From Gigaspora rosea (taxonomy: Eukaryota > Glomeromycota > Glomeromycetes > Diversisporales > Gigasporaceae), in NCBI GenBank assembly GCA_003550325.1, contig QKWP01000519.1, positions 78,610 through 142,609 of the forward strand: 64,000 nucleotides of DNA, written 5' to 3'. Below the pieces are notes generated by a model that had not been told where the DNA came from, did not search any database, and saw nothing but the letters and a program-made list of their open reading frames with translations. The translations under genes were made by a program, and so were the position numbers. This document shows, one piece after another, positions 41,915 to 54,239 of the stretch. Every line of letters starts with the position of its first letter. Position 1 is the first letter of the stretch.

Positions 41915-42213
41915 TTCATATCTCAAGCCATCAGCTGCCTCTACCACATTGGATAAGTATCTTAAGCCTGCATGCTGCTACAACTAGCTAGTTTCCTGTG
42001 ACTTGAGGACCCAGGATTTAATGTCCTGAATTTGGAAATGTACGAACAACTGTACTTCTCGCTATAGTGACGAGGTATCTGGGCATGTTTCACAAATGCT
42101 TTTAGTACTGAATATAGTTGGATAGCATCATAAGGCTAGGGAGAACCCGATTACTACTGCGTGCATTTATACTAGCATATATCCATATTGGTGGTCCCAA
42201 ATTCTCTTAGCGT

Positions 42214-43099
42214 CTATAAAAAATAGTTATTAGAGAACATCTATAAATAACTTATATACTTTTATACAGTTTTGTTATACAAACCAGATACAAACATGAA
42301 CTAAACTAAATTAAACATTTATGTTCATATTCCAAAATAGCAATATTTGGCAAATATTTTTTGTAAATCAACCAATTAAATATTTGAATATTAAATAATA
42401 TCTGTTAGGCATTGTTCAATGTTTGCGATAATCTTATTGGCTAAATACTGATAATCTATTTTTTTTGCTTTTTGTTACAGATCATAATTAAAATAAAACC
42501 TCAGTTTTTATTTTTTTTAAAACCTATTTATAAAACTCTACTTTAACCCTTTAAACTAATTTCATGTTCTATTATAATAATTAAGTATTATCGGTACTGT
42601 TAGAACTGTTACTGATACTATCACAGGAGTTGTTGAAGTCTCAATAGGAATTCATAGTACTATGCTACTAGTAGTTATAATTTCATTATAGCTTAGTATC
42701 TTTGGTGGTTATAGTTTAGCTATAAATTTAAATATTATTATTAGTTGTGATTTTGCTATAGATTTTAGTGCTATTAATAGTTATAGTATAGGTAAATTAT
42801 AATTTTGCAATAATTTTGCTATAGTTTTCAGTATTGTTGTATAGATGGTTATGATTTTGCTATGGTTCTTAGTATTATTAGTAGTACTATTGATAGTTTG
42901 GTTATTACAATAGACTTTCTAAAGAATTTGAATATAAAAAAAATGAATACACACAAATTAACCTAGTAGCTATACTATATTAGAAGATTTGCAAAAATCT
43001 CAATAAAAACCTTATTTGAAACAACAAAAAAAAATTATAGCAATTAATACAAAAAAATTAGTATTATTACCAAATATACCAAAACTTATACCGAATATA
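42214..43099. other. AT-rich non-coding stretch
   Basis: No gene seen. A segment at about 42590-42900 has many TAGTATT/TATAGTTAT-like repeats. The position of the start of the decayed LINE within or after this stretch is uncertain. Confidence 0.5.
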
Positions 43100-44204
43100 A
43101 TTAAAGATTTGCTACTATTTGACCTACCAATAGAAGATAAAGTAAAACAAAACAAATTGTAAAAGTATTGAAAGTAATCTTTACCTTTGAAAAGCTACCT
43201 GATGAATACTTTGCAAATCTACTAATTCCTCTATCAGAAAACTTATCTATACTAAAAATACATAAATAGATATGTTCTCAAGAACCCAGAGAGAAGAGTT
43301 GAAGTACATACCTAATACTGAATTACTGTAAGAAGCTGAGAACAAGAAATACTTTTAAGCAACTACTAGACTTATACTTTAATAAGCTAAAGAAAAAAAC
43401 TTCTGCTACCATGTACTCTGTAGCTACTCACCAAAGAAATTGTATATACTTTCTCTTTTTTTATTAAAGAATACAGATGACTTTAAAAAGGTATATAGAT
43501 ATGCTAAGAGAGTACTATTTTTTTAAGAGACTCCTACATAATTTAAAGTAAACTTAAACTACTGGCATTGCTAAAGAAAATAAGAACTAGAAGCAAATAC
43601 TCATTCCTAATAAAAAACAAAGCAATAGCAAAAAGCTATTTAGCAGAGATCAAAGAGAACTATAATATCCCAAGGGTGATGCCACTTAATTACATTAAGG
43701 TAAACTATACAGACAAACTGATTTTACTTTAGAACCCTAGAACAATTAAAAAAGTTGATATATAGATATCAATTATGCACTCATGAAAGCTAACAGAAAT
43801 AGTACAAAAATTACATAAATTTTATTATTTTTTCTGCATTCCAGAGAATTGGATAAAAATCTCTGCCAGAAATAGAAATAGAACTAACAATGATAAACAA
43901 CAAATACCAAAAAACATGAAAATAATAAATAAGATCATAAGGCAGAATGATCCAAAAACAGTAATCTTATTACTAATAACAAAATATAAAAAAATTATTA
44001 ATACAGTCAAGGTGTTTAGACAAGAATTGAATTTCTAATTTACTTTAACAACTATTCAACTACTAGAATTAAAAAGCCCTTAATAGAACTTAGAAAACAA
44101 AGTAACATATTGCACAACTAATAATAGATCTAATCTAGACCTACAAATACAATACAATCCCAACAAGCTAAACAACAAGCAATTCAACAGTTTACAAAAT
44201 ATTC
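43100..44204 (+). pseudogene. Probable remnant of a LINE ORF1
   Basis: It lies directly upstream of a decayed LINE endonuclease on the same strand. A phrase like LLKNTDDFKKVYRYAKRVLF can be read near 43455-43520, resembling the RRM end of LINE ORF1 proteins. The frame is broken everywhere. The assignment rests mostly on position. Confidence 0.35.
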
Positions 44205-44639
44205 AAATAGCAACTCATAATTTTTAAGGCCTTAACAAGGCTCTTAAATATAAAATATAGATCGAACATTGTTATAATACAGGGTTAGATATAATTAGTA
44301 TGACCAAGACAAAGATCACTAAGTCAAGTAATTACTGTACATATTTAATGAACCTTTATTTTAATATCTATAATGAAATAGTTATAAAAAAGCAAGAGTT
44401 TAGTATGGAAACATCCATAGCTATAAAAAAACCCTTCAGCTATATATATACAATATAAAAACTTTATCTAGTACTGCTATACTAATTGATATGTTTTTCT
44501 CTTAAAATTAGAAATTGCAAATAATAACTGCCTACCTTTCATCTAACAACAAACAACTTAATCAATTCATGCAAAAGGCAATAGCAAAATAGACTCAACA
44601 GTTAACAAATAAAAACTTTAGTATAATAGTTTTGTAAAA

Positions 44640-46545
44640 ACAAAAAAGTAATTATATTAATTTTGTGACTATAGAAGAAGTGACTATAGAGGAAAATAAC
44701 TATAGTAACATTTATTTTTAGTATTACAAATTAGCAAACTAGCACCTATTATAGTATTGTATTAGAGTTACTATGATATATGATTTCTGAAAATAATTTT
44801 TTGAAAAAACATAATACTAGCTAATTATTTTTTTTTTAAAAAAATGGCTTGGTATTAAAACAAATCTATCAATTAGCATATTGCTATAGCAAAAAAATGT
44901 GCTTGAAATATTTCAAATATTTGTATCAATTAACTATTTTTAACAAAATAAAAATTGTAACCAAAAATTTAATTAAAAAATTTTGAAAAAGTTTTAAGTA
45001 TATTTTAAACTTGTAAATATAGATCTTAGCAAAATTTTATTTTTTTTAGAATTTTTTTAAAACTAAAGTACCAAACAAAACTTTATAAAAACCTATTACA
45101 ACAAAAAATATGTATGATAGATATTTACTATATCTAATTTGTAGGAGTTTATATAAATAAAAAATCTATTACAAGCAAAAATTTTTGCAAAAAACTAATA
45201 TTAAGAAGCTGAATGCATTATTTGATGCAAGGTTTAACTTTTTTATAAGGGACACACTCCTAAATTTCATTGCAAACTTCAAGTACAAAATATATGAGTT
45301 TTGGATCATAAAATATCTGAAAGAGCTTTTATAGTGCTTTTATTGTAGAATCTCTTTCATTTATCTTCCAAAGATTGAATAAAAAAAAATAGTACAATTT
45401 ACAAAAGACAGATCTACTTAATATACGGTTATTAGAAATAATGAATACTAAAGTCTCAGACCTCTCTTTAAAGTTATACAAAAACATACAATAAGAGATG
45501 CAAAAAAAATTGCTATATATAACCTTAGCCAAATAACCTAAATTGCAGTATCGAAATTGTTAAAAAAATAAAGACTTATAGTATTCAATTTATAGTATAT
45601 TGTTTTTAGTTATTAGAGAAGTTTTTGTTATTTTCATTTGATACCAAGTTTTTTTATTATCTAAAACCTATACCAGAGGATATAAACAAAGCTATTGTAA
45701 TATAATATACAATTTATATATATAAATATATTAGCAAAATAGATTGAACAGTTTAATACTATTTTAATAATGAAATAATTGATATTTTTTTAGCATATTA
45801 TGATACCATGTAATTAAGTTTATATTATTAAAACTATTTATAAAATTATGAAGTTTTGCTATATTGTATTAAGAAATAAAAAATTATATATGATTTTTTC
45901 TAATAGGAGATTAGCATGACAAATTGTCATGTGATTTTGAAATTTAGGTTAGGGTATCTTGCAAATATATTGCCAAATTACTGGTATATATAAAAAATTA
46001 TACAGATTTTTTATTTAAACTAGCTATTATTTTGTTTTCTAGTATCTATGGGCAGAAGCCTAAATTTTTTCACAGTTATAATTGAATACATAAAATTCTG
46101 TTTTTAATTGAACAAACTAGATTATTAAAAAACTGGTTTTCTTTAATAAAAAAAAATTTTTTTTTAAGTGAAAGTATTTTATTTATCACTTTAGAAATTC
46201 TTTTTGCTACAATACAGAACAGCAAAAAATATTTTATTTTAATATATAAAATATAAAAATTATTATAACTTAATGGCAAATGATTTTAACAAAAATCCAT
46301 CTTACAGATTTGTTACTATTTGTCTAAACTACAATTTTGTAAAAATAGTTTTTTATTTATTATAACTTTAAAAAGTTATAAGAGTTTATATATTTGGAAA
46401 TTTGGCATTTACTATATAAAAAAAATAATTAATATGTTTTTTTAACTAATTAAAATTTTTATATATATAAAATTTTAATCAAAATTGTTTAAATAATTGT
46501 AAATTTGGTACTTTATATAAAAAAAATTAAATGTTTTTTGTTGTT
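44640..46545. mobile_element. Insertion inside the decayed LINE endonuclease
   Basis: The endonuclease text stops at 'IIVL' near 44635 and resumes at 'IILGDFN' near 46545, where only a few codons should separate them. Similar words TATAATAGTTTTG and TATACATAATTTTG at the two edges may be a drifted target duplication. The inserted DNA is AT-rich, with no recognised gene. Confidence 0.5.
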
Positions 46546-46966
46546 CTATACATAATTTTGGGTGACTTCAACTATAATATACAGAAATATAATAAACAAA
46601 GCATATTTCTTTTTTAGGAGATAAGCCACTACAAAGTAGTGAGTCTGCTACAATATTTTGATATCTTAACCAAAACATAATCACATAACAGAGCCAACAG
46701 CCAAATTGACAATATATGCATTTTACATGATCTTTTGCTAGCAATTTAAAGCCTAAAATCTATAGTGCTTAGCTAATCACAAATAGTGATCATAAAATTG
46801 TTAGTACAATATAGTACTCATAATAGTACATTAAGCAATACTGGACCAAAAGAGAAAAAAGCTATTATTTATATAATAAAATGTTTAAGAAGTTATAAGA
46901 AGATTTTGCAACTATATTATAGGCTTTGATAAGACAGTATAAAACAAAATAAAGGTAGATATAGAA

Positions 46967-47215
46967 TTGAAAGAACAGCTAAACAAAAATCAGTACAGAA
47001 TGGAACAAGCAGCAAAGAAAGTGGCTAATGAAATCATACCCAAAACTAAAGTAGCACCAAAATCTTTTTTTGCTTTCTTCCAAAAGACAACTAAATTGCA
47101 TATAGCATTATGGAAAACAAATGCAGTACTAAGGGTATTGGTACTAAACAATATAGAGGAAAAAGTGATCAATCCTAAATTTATTAACAAGAAAATTCAA
47201 GAATTAACAAGCTGA
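46967..47215 (+). pseudogene. Open 82-codon piece of the decayed LINE linker
   Basis: This is the longest open frame within the decayed LINE and lies between endonuclease and RT remnants. The product is Lys-rich (KKVANEIIPKTKVAPKSFF), as LINE linkers often are. It is a surviving fragment rather than a gene. Confidence 0.45.
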
Positions 47216-48283
47216 GTCAAAGTAATATATCAATAAAATAGAAGGAGAATGAGACCAGAGCAAACCAGACAGAATATATTAAAATGATTAGGCAACATCA
47301 AAAGGCAATTTTAAAGGCAAGGAAAGTAAAGAACACAAAAACTGAATTAATAAATATATTGAAAAGCAATATAGCAACTTTGTTAGCAATATTTCCAAGA
47401 TAATTAACAGTATTTATATAGAAATACTGACCTGGTTATTATCAACAATACTGTATTAAACTTTTAGACTATATTATTACTAAATCTCAACAATCAAAGA
47501 CAAAATAAAAAAACTACTATAAAATATGAACAAAATCAAATCCAATGAATCAAAACAAATAGTCAGAATAAGAAAAAGCATATATCAACTAGTACAATTG
47601 ATAGGAAATAGTACAAAGCTACTATGAACCAAATATTAATAGAAAAAATAGAACAAGTTATAAAGAAAGCATGTTAAACAAAGCCACAAAACCACAAAAC
47701 ATTTTTAATAAGATGATAAGACACTTTAACCTAAATACCAAGAATAAGTTCTTCAAGATACTAAAAGCATACCTAAAATTATAAACAATCTCTAATGTAT
47801 AGAAAAAGAGTAAAATATATTCAATTTTTAAGAAAAGCAATTTACTGAACAGGTTAGTGATACTAGGCTGATAACTCTAGTAGAACACTCAAGAAAAATA
47901 CTCACTGAATTGATTACAAAGAGACTAAACCAAGTTCTAAAAAGATATCCAATATTATACCCTAGCAATCACATGGCCTTTTCCAATATATTAATAGAAC
48001 TTTTTATTTCCACTATTACATATCTAATAGAAGATGCCCAAATTAACAGAAAAGAATTGTGGCTGCTATGTTAAGATATATTAAAGGCTTATAACTTGAT
48101 GTATATCTCACTCTTAACCAAGGCTCTTAAAAAACTAAAGTACCAAACTCAATAACTGAACTAATTACTAATATCTTTGCTAACTACCAGAACTTTGTCA
48201 TAACCAACCATAGGAATACCAAGAGTTATATAATGCAAGATGGTATAAACCAGGTTGGAAATGATAGCTCCTATACTTTGGAG

Positions 48284-48627
48284 TAGAGGTCTGACTCAAT
48301 GAATAATATATTCAATATTCAAATATATAATTTTTTTACTAAATAATATTTAAATTTTTACTGAATATATTTATTGAATATTCATTGAATATATATATAT
48401 ATATATATATATAATTTTATAATTTTATTTTATTTTTAGTAAATTATTTGCAATTTTATTAGCTAATTTAAGTAAGGTAGTTATATAATTTTTAATTTAA
48501 AATATATTTAATATTCAATGAATATTTAGTGAATATTTAAATATTTATTTAAAATTTTTGAATGAATATTCAAATACTAAGAAATTAAATATTTAGATAT
48601 TTATTTTTTGAACAAGTCAGACCTCTA
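48284..48627. mobile_element. MITE with TAGAGGTCTGACTC ends inside the LINE pseudogene
   Basis: The left end TAGAGGTCTGACTCAATGAA and the reversed right end TAGAGGTCTGACTTGTTCAA are inverted. CTTTGGAG and CTCTGAAG match at six of eight flanking bases. The inside is a set of AATATTCAATGAATATT palindromes. Confidence 0.75.
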
Positions 48628-49700
48628 CTCTGAAGGATCTATTACAATCCATTATTAATAATAGTTTACAATAAAATCCCAGCCTATACTATACAAACAC
48701 TACTTAATACTCTGTACCAAATATAGACAATTTGGCTAGTAGTTGCTTTCATAAACAATACAGTATAGATTGCTCAATCCAAGAGAGAAATAAATAGCAT
48801 AGTAAAAACTATAACACCTTTTTTTGACCTAACGAATATTATGATAAATCCAAACAAATTAATACTAGCAGTAGTAAATTTGAGTAAAAACAATCTGATA
48901 TCAACTTTAGTGACTCCATAATAAAGATGATAAGTTAAAAGAAAATGTTCTGAATTCTGGAATGCTAGTACACAATGGATCAGTTCATTTTAAAGTTTAG
49001 GTTACAACAGCTACAAATAGCTGTACAAATTAACCAATAAATATTAATACAAAAGAATTATATACTACTATATCTTGAACATAATACAACTATAGCAAAA
49101 ATATTGTGCAATATCCAAAAAGCATATACATCTTTCATTACCAATAGACTGCAACAGTAGCTAAAACCTTTAAAGTAAAAGAGAACCTCAATAGGTAGAA
49201 TAATAGAAACAATATACTAACTGAACTATCTTAAAACCAAATTCAATAAACTTATCAAACAATGCATCTTTTATAATAATAAAAACACTATTAACTAGTG
49301 CTATCTACTATACACTATGCAAATCATACCCAAAGGCTGAGAACTAAAATAGAATGGAAAAATCAGGAAAGAGGTAAAAAAAAAGATAAGTATAAGAGAA
49401 CTAAACTTAATTACACCCAATCTATGCTTTAAGTATCCAATATCAAATTTGGAAAAAACTAACTGGTAATAGAAGTATCAAATAGCACTAACTTCATAGA
49501 CAAAATATTATCTATCAATACTTGCAAGGCTATAATAAACCATTGGAATATTACAAAAACAATAAACCAATTATAACTATGCCAGAGCTATTATCAAAAT
49601 GATACTGATCTGAAAAAGGCAAAATACACTAAGAAGATAAATATAAATTGGTTACAACAAGTAACAGTAGATAGTAAATGTTGAATATAAATCTATACAA

Positions 49701-50654
49701 ATAACTTATTCCAAATACAACTGAGTGTCAGGCAGAAGAAAAAAAGAAACCATAGCAAAAAAGCATGCATAATAAAATAGTACAAACAATAGAGAATGCA
49801 CAAGTACTAGATGAAATAAGAAATATACTATAGAATCAAAAGAAGCTAGCATTCAAATTATTAATACAAACAAATATAGTTAACAACATAGAAAGAGAAA
49901 GTGTAGTATGTAGCACTATACCTACCAAAGTGAAAATTCTATAGTGCAGAACACTTAGAGATAGCAATAAAATAACTAATTTTTAAAAGCTAATTATTTA
50001 TGTTACAGAAAAAATACAAAAAAAGAAAGCCACTATTTAAAGCTAAATCAATTTACTACAAAATAGCAGCCTTAATTTTTTAAAAAAATTATTTGTTATC
50101 AAGTTATTAGAGTTTAAAATTTTGTGTTTTTTATATGAATAATCCAAAATGGAACATATAAAAAAATTTTTTTTTATTGAATACAAAGAATAGGTATTTA
50201 TAATTGCAAAACAATATATTTTAATAATAAATATTGACTTGTAATTTAAGTTGTAATAATATAAATTTATATAATTATTTTTTAGTTATGTCTTTTTTTA
50301 AGTAACAAACAAATTACAGAAAATACAACCAATCAAAATTTAGAAAATTATAAAATATCAAAAACAATTATTTGAATAATTTTAAAAAAATCAATAAAAT
50401 TTAAAATTTAAGATGGACATTTCTATCTCTAAGTATCACCCATTATCGTTGAAATGGATTTGTAGATAACTGCACTCATATATATAACTACAATAGTACC
50501 AAAAAAAAAATCAAAAATCAACATAATTACTGACAAGACTTATTTCAACAGTAGAGCACAGAAAATGCTTGCGACCCTACCCTATAAATATTATCAAATC
50601 TATAATAGAATAAATTGGCCAAGCTAATAGTGATACGAACAATAAAAATTTTTC
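49701..50654. other. AT-rich stretch, possible LINE tail then no feature
   Basis: Continues A-rich plus-strand text that could be the end of the decayed LINE. Its 3' end was not located. Nothing else is recognised. Confidence 0.4.
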
Positions 50655-50800
50655 AATTAATTAGTTGATAAATTATTTTATCCAACTAATCAATAAATTG
50701 ATTTTATTTACTAATCAATTAGTTAACAATTGATTAATTTCTAATCGATTAATCAATTAGTTAATTAATTGATTGGCCAACTAATCAATTAGTTAATAGA
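50655..50800. repeat. AATTAGTTGATAAAT/AATCAATTAGTTA minisatellite
   Basis: Imperfect tandem and palindromic copies of ATTGATTAGTTAATTAATTG, as at 29462 and 60245. Confidence 0.75.
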
Positions 50801-50863
50801 TAATAAATAAAACTTGGTAAAATACATATAAAGTACTATATTTTTCTAAAAATAAACTAGTGT

Positions 50864-51027
50864 TTTGCACAGATCAGATCAGACAGATATTTTTCAAGAT
50901 CTGGATCTAATCCGAAAAACAGATCGAATCCAAGTCAAGATTCAAATCTGAATAAAAAAGATCTGAATCCAGATCCAAATCTGATAATAAATAATGCTTT
51001 TCTTAAAATATGTACTTATTTACATAA
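50864..51027. repeat. AGATCTGGATCT-rich stretch
   Basis: Dense GATCTG/CAGATC words (AGATCTGGATCTAATCCG, AGATCTGAATCCAGATCC) recur at about 53545-53670. It may be the two ends of one element opened by later insertions; ends and duplications were not resolved. Confidence 0.4.
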
Positions 51028-51044
51028 GAGGCATGCTATTTATC

Positions 51045-51789
51045 TAGGGATGTTAAGTGGTTCATTCAGTTCAATTTCGGTCCAGTTCCATAAAGTTCAA
51101 AGAAAAAAATGAGCTGAACTGAAATTTGTAAACTTCAGTTCAAATTTAAAGTTTAAGCTTGAGTTTATAAACTTAAAGTATGAACTTGAGATTAACTTTG
51201 AAGTTCAAACTTTAGTTCATGAACCTAAGTTCACTAGAGCTATTACCTGGTAAGAAAATAAATATCCAGGCAGGTCAGATATTGTTAGACCTGCCTGGAT
51301 AATTATTTTCTTACTTAGTCACGATAAATGTTAGATTTATAGTTGTTAGACAAACCTCGAAGTTTCACGCTAACAAAACTATGTACGTACTAACAAATTA
51401 AAATTGCATCATAACTTGCTATACAATAGAATCATAAACTTTGCTGTAACTTTGGTTGACAAAATATCAATGTCTTTTTAAGCATGCATAATATGTATGT
51501 TCGTATGTTCGTACAAAGATTCGACATGCCGTATTACAAATTATATTTAATTTACTGATAATTTCTTTATTGTATGTATTATGATTATTATAACCGAGTT
51601 CATATAAACTGAGTTTTCAAACCAGTTTTATAAGCTAAGTTTATAAACTGGGTTTATAAATTAGGTTTATAAACTAGATTATAAAACTGGTTCAAGAACT
51701 TGTCGTTAATTTTTCTTTGAATGAACGGCTAAAAAGAGTAGTTTGAACCAGGTTCAGATCCGGTTCATTTGAACAACTTAACATCCCTA
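51045..51789. mobile_element. hAT-type element, 745 bp (TAGGGATGTTAAG ends)
   Basis: The ends TAGGGATGTTAAGTGGTTCA and, reversed, TAGGGATGTTAAGTTGTTCA are inverted. TATTTATC (51037-51044) and CATTTATC (51790-51797) flank it. Inside are GTTCA/TGAAC blocks, a palindrome around ATCCAGGCAGGTC/GACCTGCCTGGAT (51268-51300) and a host-like AT stretch. Confidence 0.82.
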
Positions 51790-51878
51790 CATTTATCACG
51801 TGATTTTTACCATAGATACATGGTCAAAGATAGTAATCACGTCTATATATCATATTAATCAATTAGAATTAGATAAAG

Positions 51879-53140
51879 AAGGGTGTGGTGACTTAGGGAA
51901 GTTGTTAAGTTGCTACCCCCCAAGCAACAGGTCTAGAGTTCAAATCCCACTGGAGACGATTTAGAAAAATAGGCCTGTGTACTAGTAACATTTATTCGAC
52001 GGTCGGTTGGGTACATTACCTGTAGTTCTTAGTTACTATCTTGAATGGGAGCTTTCGGGCGAAGTTGTGTTTCATGACTATACATGAGGACGAAAGCATT
52101 TTGGGTTCTAAAACCCAAAATTAAAATTTGAAGACGAAATTGTTTTTAACCTATTTTACTTGAAAGACGAAATTATTTGATACTTTTTTTGAATAGATGA
52201 AATTATAAGGAACATATTTATATAAATTTTATTTGCTCTTTCTTATAAAAAATTTTAATTTTCTCTAATAAAGATGAAATAGGTCTTTTTCAAAAATCAA
52301 TTTCGGTGGCATCACTATTCATGACATAGACAAATCCAAGGAACTGGAATAATTGAAACCCATTTGGCAAGAACCAAGTAAGGAAGTAGTGAAGATCTTT
52401 GACGATACTGCGGATGCTGGAATTTGAGACCGAAGAACTGGATGAACACCTCGGAGCAAGTGGGGCACCAACCTGGCCGCCGGAGATGTACCGGAGGTAA
52501 AGGTCCTATGCTACAGAATTAGAAACCAAGGGAAGTTAACCAAAAAGGCACCTAAAGCCGAGGTACAACGACCTATCCAGGCTAACTAGTTTGGTAGTAT
52601 GGGAGGGATCAGTTATAGAACTGGTTGATGTAGGTATCAGGATCAGAATGAACCTTGCAAGGGCAAGGATACTGTGCGGTTCAATGGTTAGCCCTGATTG
52701 CTAGTAGTGGCCTCGACCATTGCGAAGGTATTTAATACCTAATCTAGAAATGTGTGAGATATAGAAAGATTAGGGTATATACTACACCCTCCCTAGGGTA
52801 ATCCGGCAGTTGGAATGCTACTAGATTACCTATAGAATTAGGATGCAAGTAGTATGGCAAATGTTGATCTGGGTGGTCTTCAATTGAAGCAGTACGAGGT
52901 TATGTGTAGGTGTGATTGTGGTAGGTGATACAGGACAGGGACACCAGAGAGTTTAAATGGGTAATCTCCTAGTTAGGTCACAGGTACGGCGTATAGTGTA
53001 GAACCTTCAGGTGGACTACTTAAAATAGGCAACCAAAAGTTGCACATGTGGCTATATGTACTTTCATTAACCAAGAATATATTATCTAAAAACCTAATAA
53101 AAATTCACTTGCATGCGACATTGCATAAAAAAAAAAAAAA
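51879..53140 (+). mobile_element. Full-length long tRNA-headed retroposon with poly(A) tail
   Basis: The element starts AAGGGTGTGGTGACTTAGGG. A B-box-like GAGTTCAAATCCC lies about 60 bases in, and the element ends in 14 A (53127-53140). GAATTAGATAAAG is duplicated exactly at 51866-51878 and 53141-53153, the hallmark of LINE-type target-primed insertion. There is no long open frame. A 239-bp nested element sits at 52079-52317. It shares its whole body with 31975-30943 (minus), apart from that insert. Confidence 0.88.
52079..52317. mobile_element. Nested element with 8-bp duplication inside the retroposon
   Basis: The sister copy at 30943-31975 lacks this 239-bp block. TTCATGAC is repeated at 52071-52078 and 52318-52325. 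The ends (TATACATGAGGACGAAAG and, reversed, TAGTGATGCCACCGAAAT) are weakly inverted. It contains three GACGAAAT/GATGAAAT words. Confidence 0.75.
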
Positions 53141-53221
53141 GAATTAGATAAAGTGATCACACCATACATGAATAGGAATTGCTACTAAGTAAAAAATATC
53201 ATGTGATAAAAGGCATGCCTC

Positions 53222-53782
53222 TAATCGCTTTGATATTTTTTTAATTATTATGAATTATAACAGTTTTTTTAATTATTACAAAATTATTGCGATAATTTTT
53301 TAATTATTACTTTCAAATCATTAATAATTTAATAAGTCATAAAAAAAACTTTTGAACCAATTTATTTTTCAAGTGAATATCTTATAATTTAAATAAAAAT
53401 TATAAAAAAATAAGATTATTTTCATAGAAAATTTAGAAGTCTTAAAAAACTTAGAAGATGTAAAAAACTTAAAAAAGCATTTAATGGTTTAGAAATAAAA
53501 AAATTAAATGGCCTAGAATGCTTTTAGTTATTTGAATGAATCCAAATAGATCTATCAAATTGGATTCCAATATGAATCCAGATTCGGTAATACTTAAAAT
53601 TATAGATTTAGATCTGATCTAAACCCCAGATCTAGATCAAATTTGAATCCTCAAATCAGATCTATAGAATACTAAAATAAACTACCTTTTTGAACCAAAA
53701 ATTATACAAAAAAATATAGGAATAGCTTATTTTTAAATTGTTAAATTTTTTAAAAAATTGAAAAGCATACTAATAAAAAGTT
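53222..53782. other. AT-rich non-coding stretch
   Basis: No gene. It has TTATTA/AATTATTAC-type low complexity and an AGATCTAGATC-rich block (53545-53670) related to 50864-51027. Confidence 0.5.
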
Positions 53783-54020
53783 GTCCAAATAAGAGGGCTT
53801 CCAGAAATTAGCTAATTTTTTTTACTATAAATCTACTCTACTACTTACCCCTACTCTATCTAATACCCAATCAACCAATCAGATTTTATGATTATTAAAA
53901 AGTTAGATATAATATTTAATAGATTTAACTACCAGAATGATTCTTTCAATAAGAGGATTTTAGCAAGCCCAAAATTGTTAAAATTTAATGACTAGATCCT
54001 AAGATTAGAATAGATTTGTC
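53783..54020. repeat. Left arm of a foldback element opened by later DNA
   Basis: It begins GGGCTTCCAGAAATTAGCTAA, has ACTACCAGAATGATTCTTTC and CAAGCCCAAAATTGTTAAAA, and stops at AATAGATTTGT. The partner arm begins at about 59790. Confidence 0.6.
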
Positions 54021-54239
54021 ATATCAGCAGATTAGCATAATTGGATAAATCGACCAATCATAATCAAGAATTATCAAAAAAAGTTTATATGAAAATTTAT
54101 TATAGAGTAAATTTTTACAAAAATGGTCTTTTTAACCAGCTTTACATTTATAATTAAATATGTAGAACATTATGAAATTCATGTATTTAATTATAAGCCA
54201 AAAGTAGATTAAAAAGGCCTTTTTTTAAAAATTAGCTTT

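Larger units (their letters stand above)
39661..42213 (-). repeat. Dispersed repeat R1, copy 1, broken by three insertions
   Basis: Read in reverse it matches 55565-57130 through blocks such as AGGAGCTAC, TCAATACTTG, CAGGTCAACTATAT, CCAAATTGGAAGTGAT and GCATGCAGGCTTAAGATACT. About 690 bases remain once the inserts 39926-41065, 41070-41233 and 41372-41914 are removed. The class is unknown. A possible solo LTR (start TGCTAAGAGA, end GAGCTACA) is only a suggestion, because both copies share more sequence beyond that end. Confidence 0.65.
44205..49700 (+). pseudogene. Decayed LINE ORF2 (endonuclease and reverse transcriptase remnants)
   Basis: Family phrases survive in order. The endonuclease start reads IATHNF then GLDIISMTKTKI (44205-44320). 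GDFN follows at about 46556, after an insertion at about 44640-46545, and SDHKIV at about 46787. In the RT, LITLVEHSRKI lies at about 47868, and motif A reads DILKAYNLMY (about 48075) with the catalytic Asp now Asn. The YADD-like site reads FINN (48748-48759), and a thumb-like stretch SKREINSIVKTITPFF follows. Many stops interrupt the frame, and a MITE (48284-48627) splits the RT. It cannot encode a working protein. RNase H was not clearly found. It is a diverged relative of the intact LINE, not a copy of it. Confidence 0.72.
51028..53221. mobile_element. Harbinger-like MITE expanded by nested insertions
   Basis: The ends GAGGCATGC and GCATGCCTC are inverted with TAA on both sides (51025-51027, 53222-53224). 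Removing the nested hAT-type MITE (51045-51789) and the retroposon (51879-53140) with their duplications leaves about 166 bp, similar to the base length of the copy at 33038-33537. Confidence 0.75.

Noticed and set aside
39661..42213. Solo LTR reading of repeat R1
   Set aside because: A TG...CA-type frame can be drawn, but the two copies share sequence beyond the proposed end and no 5-bp duplication was found.
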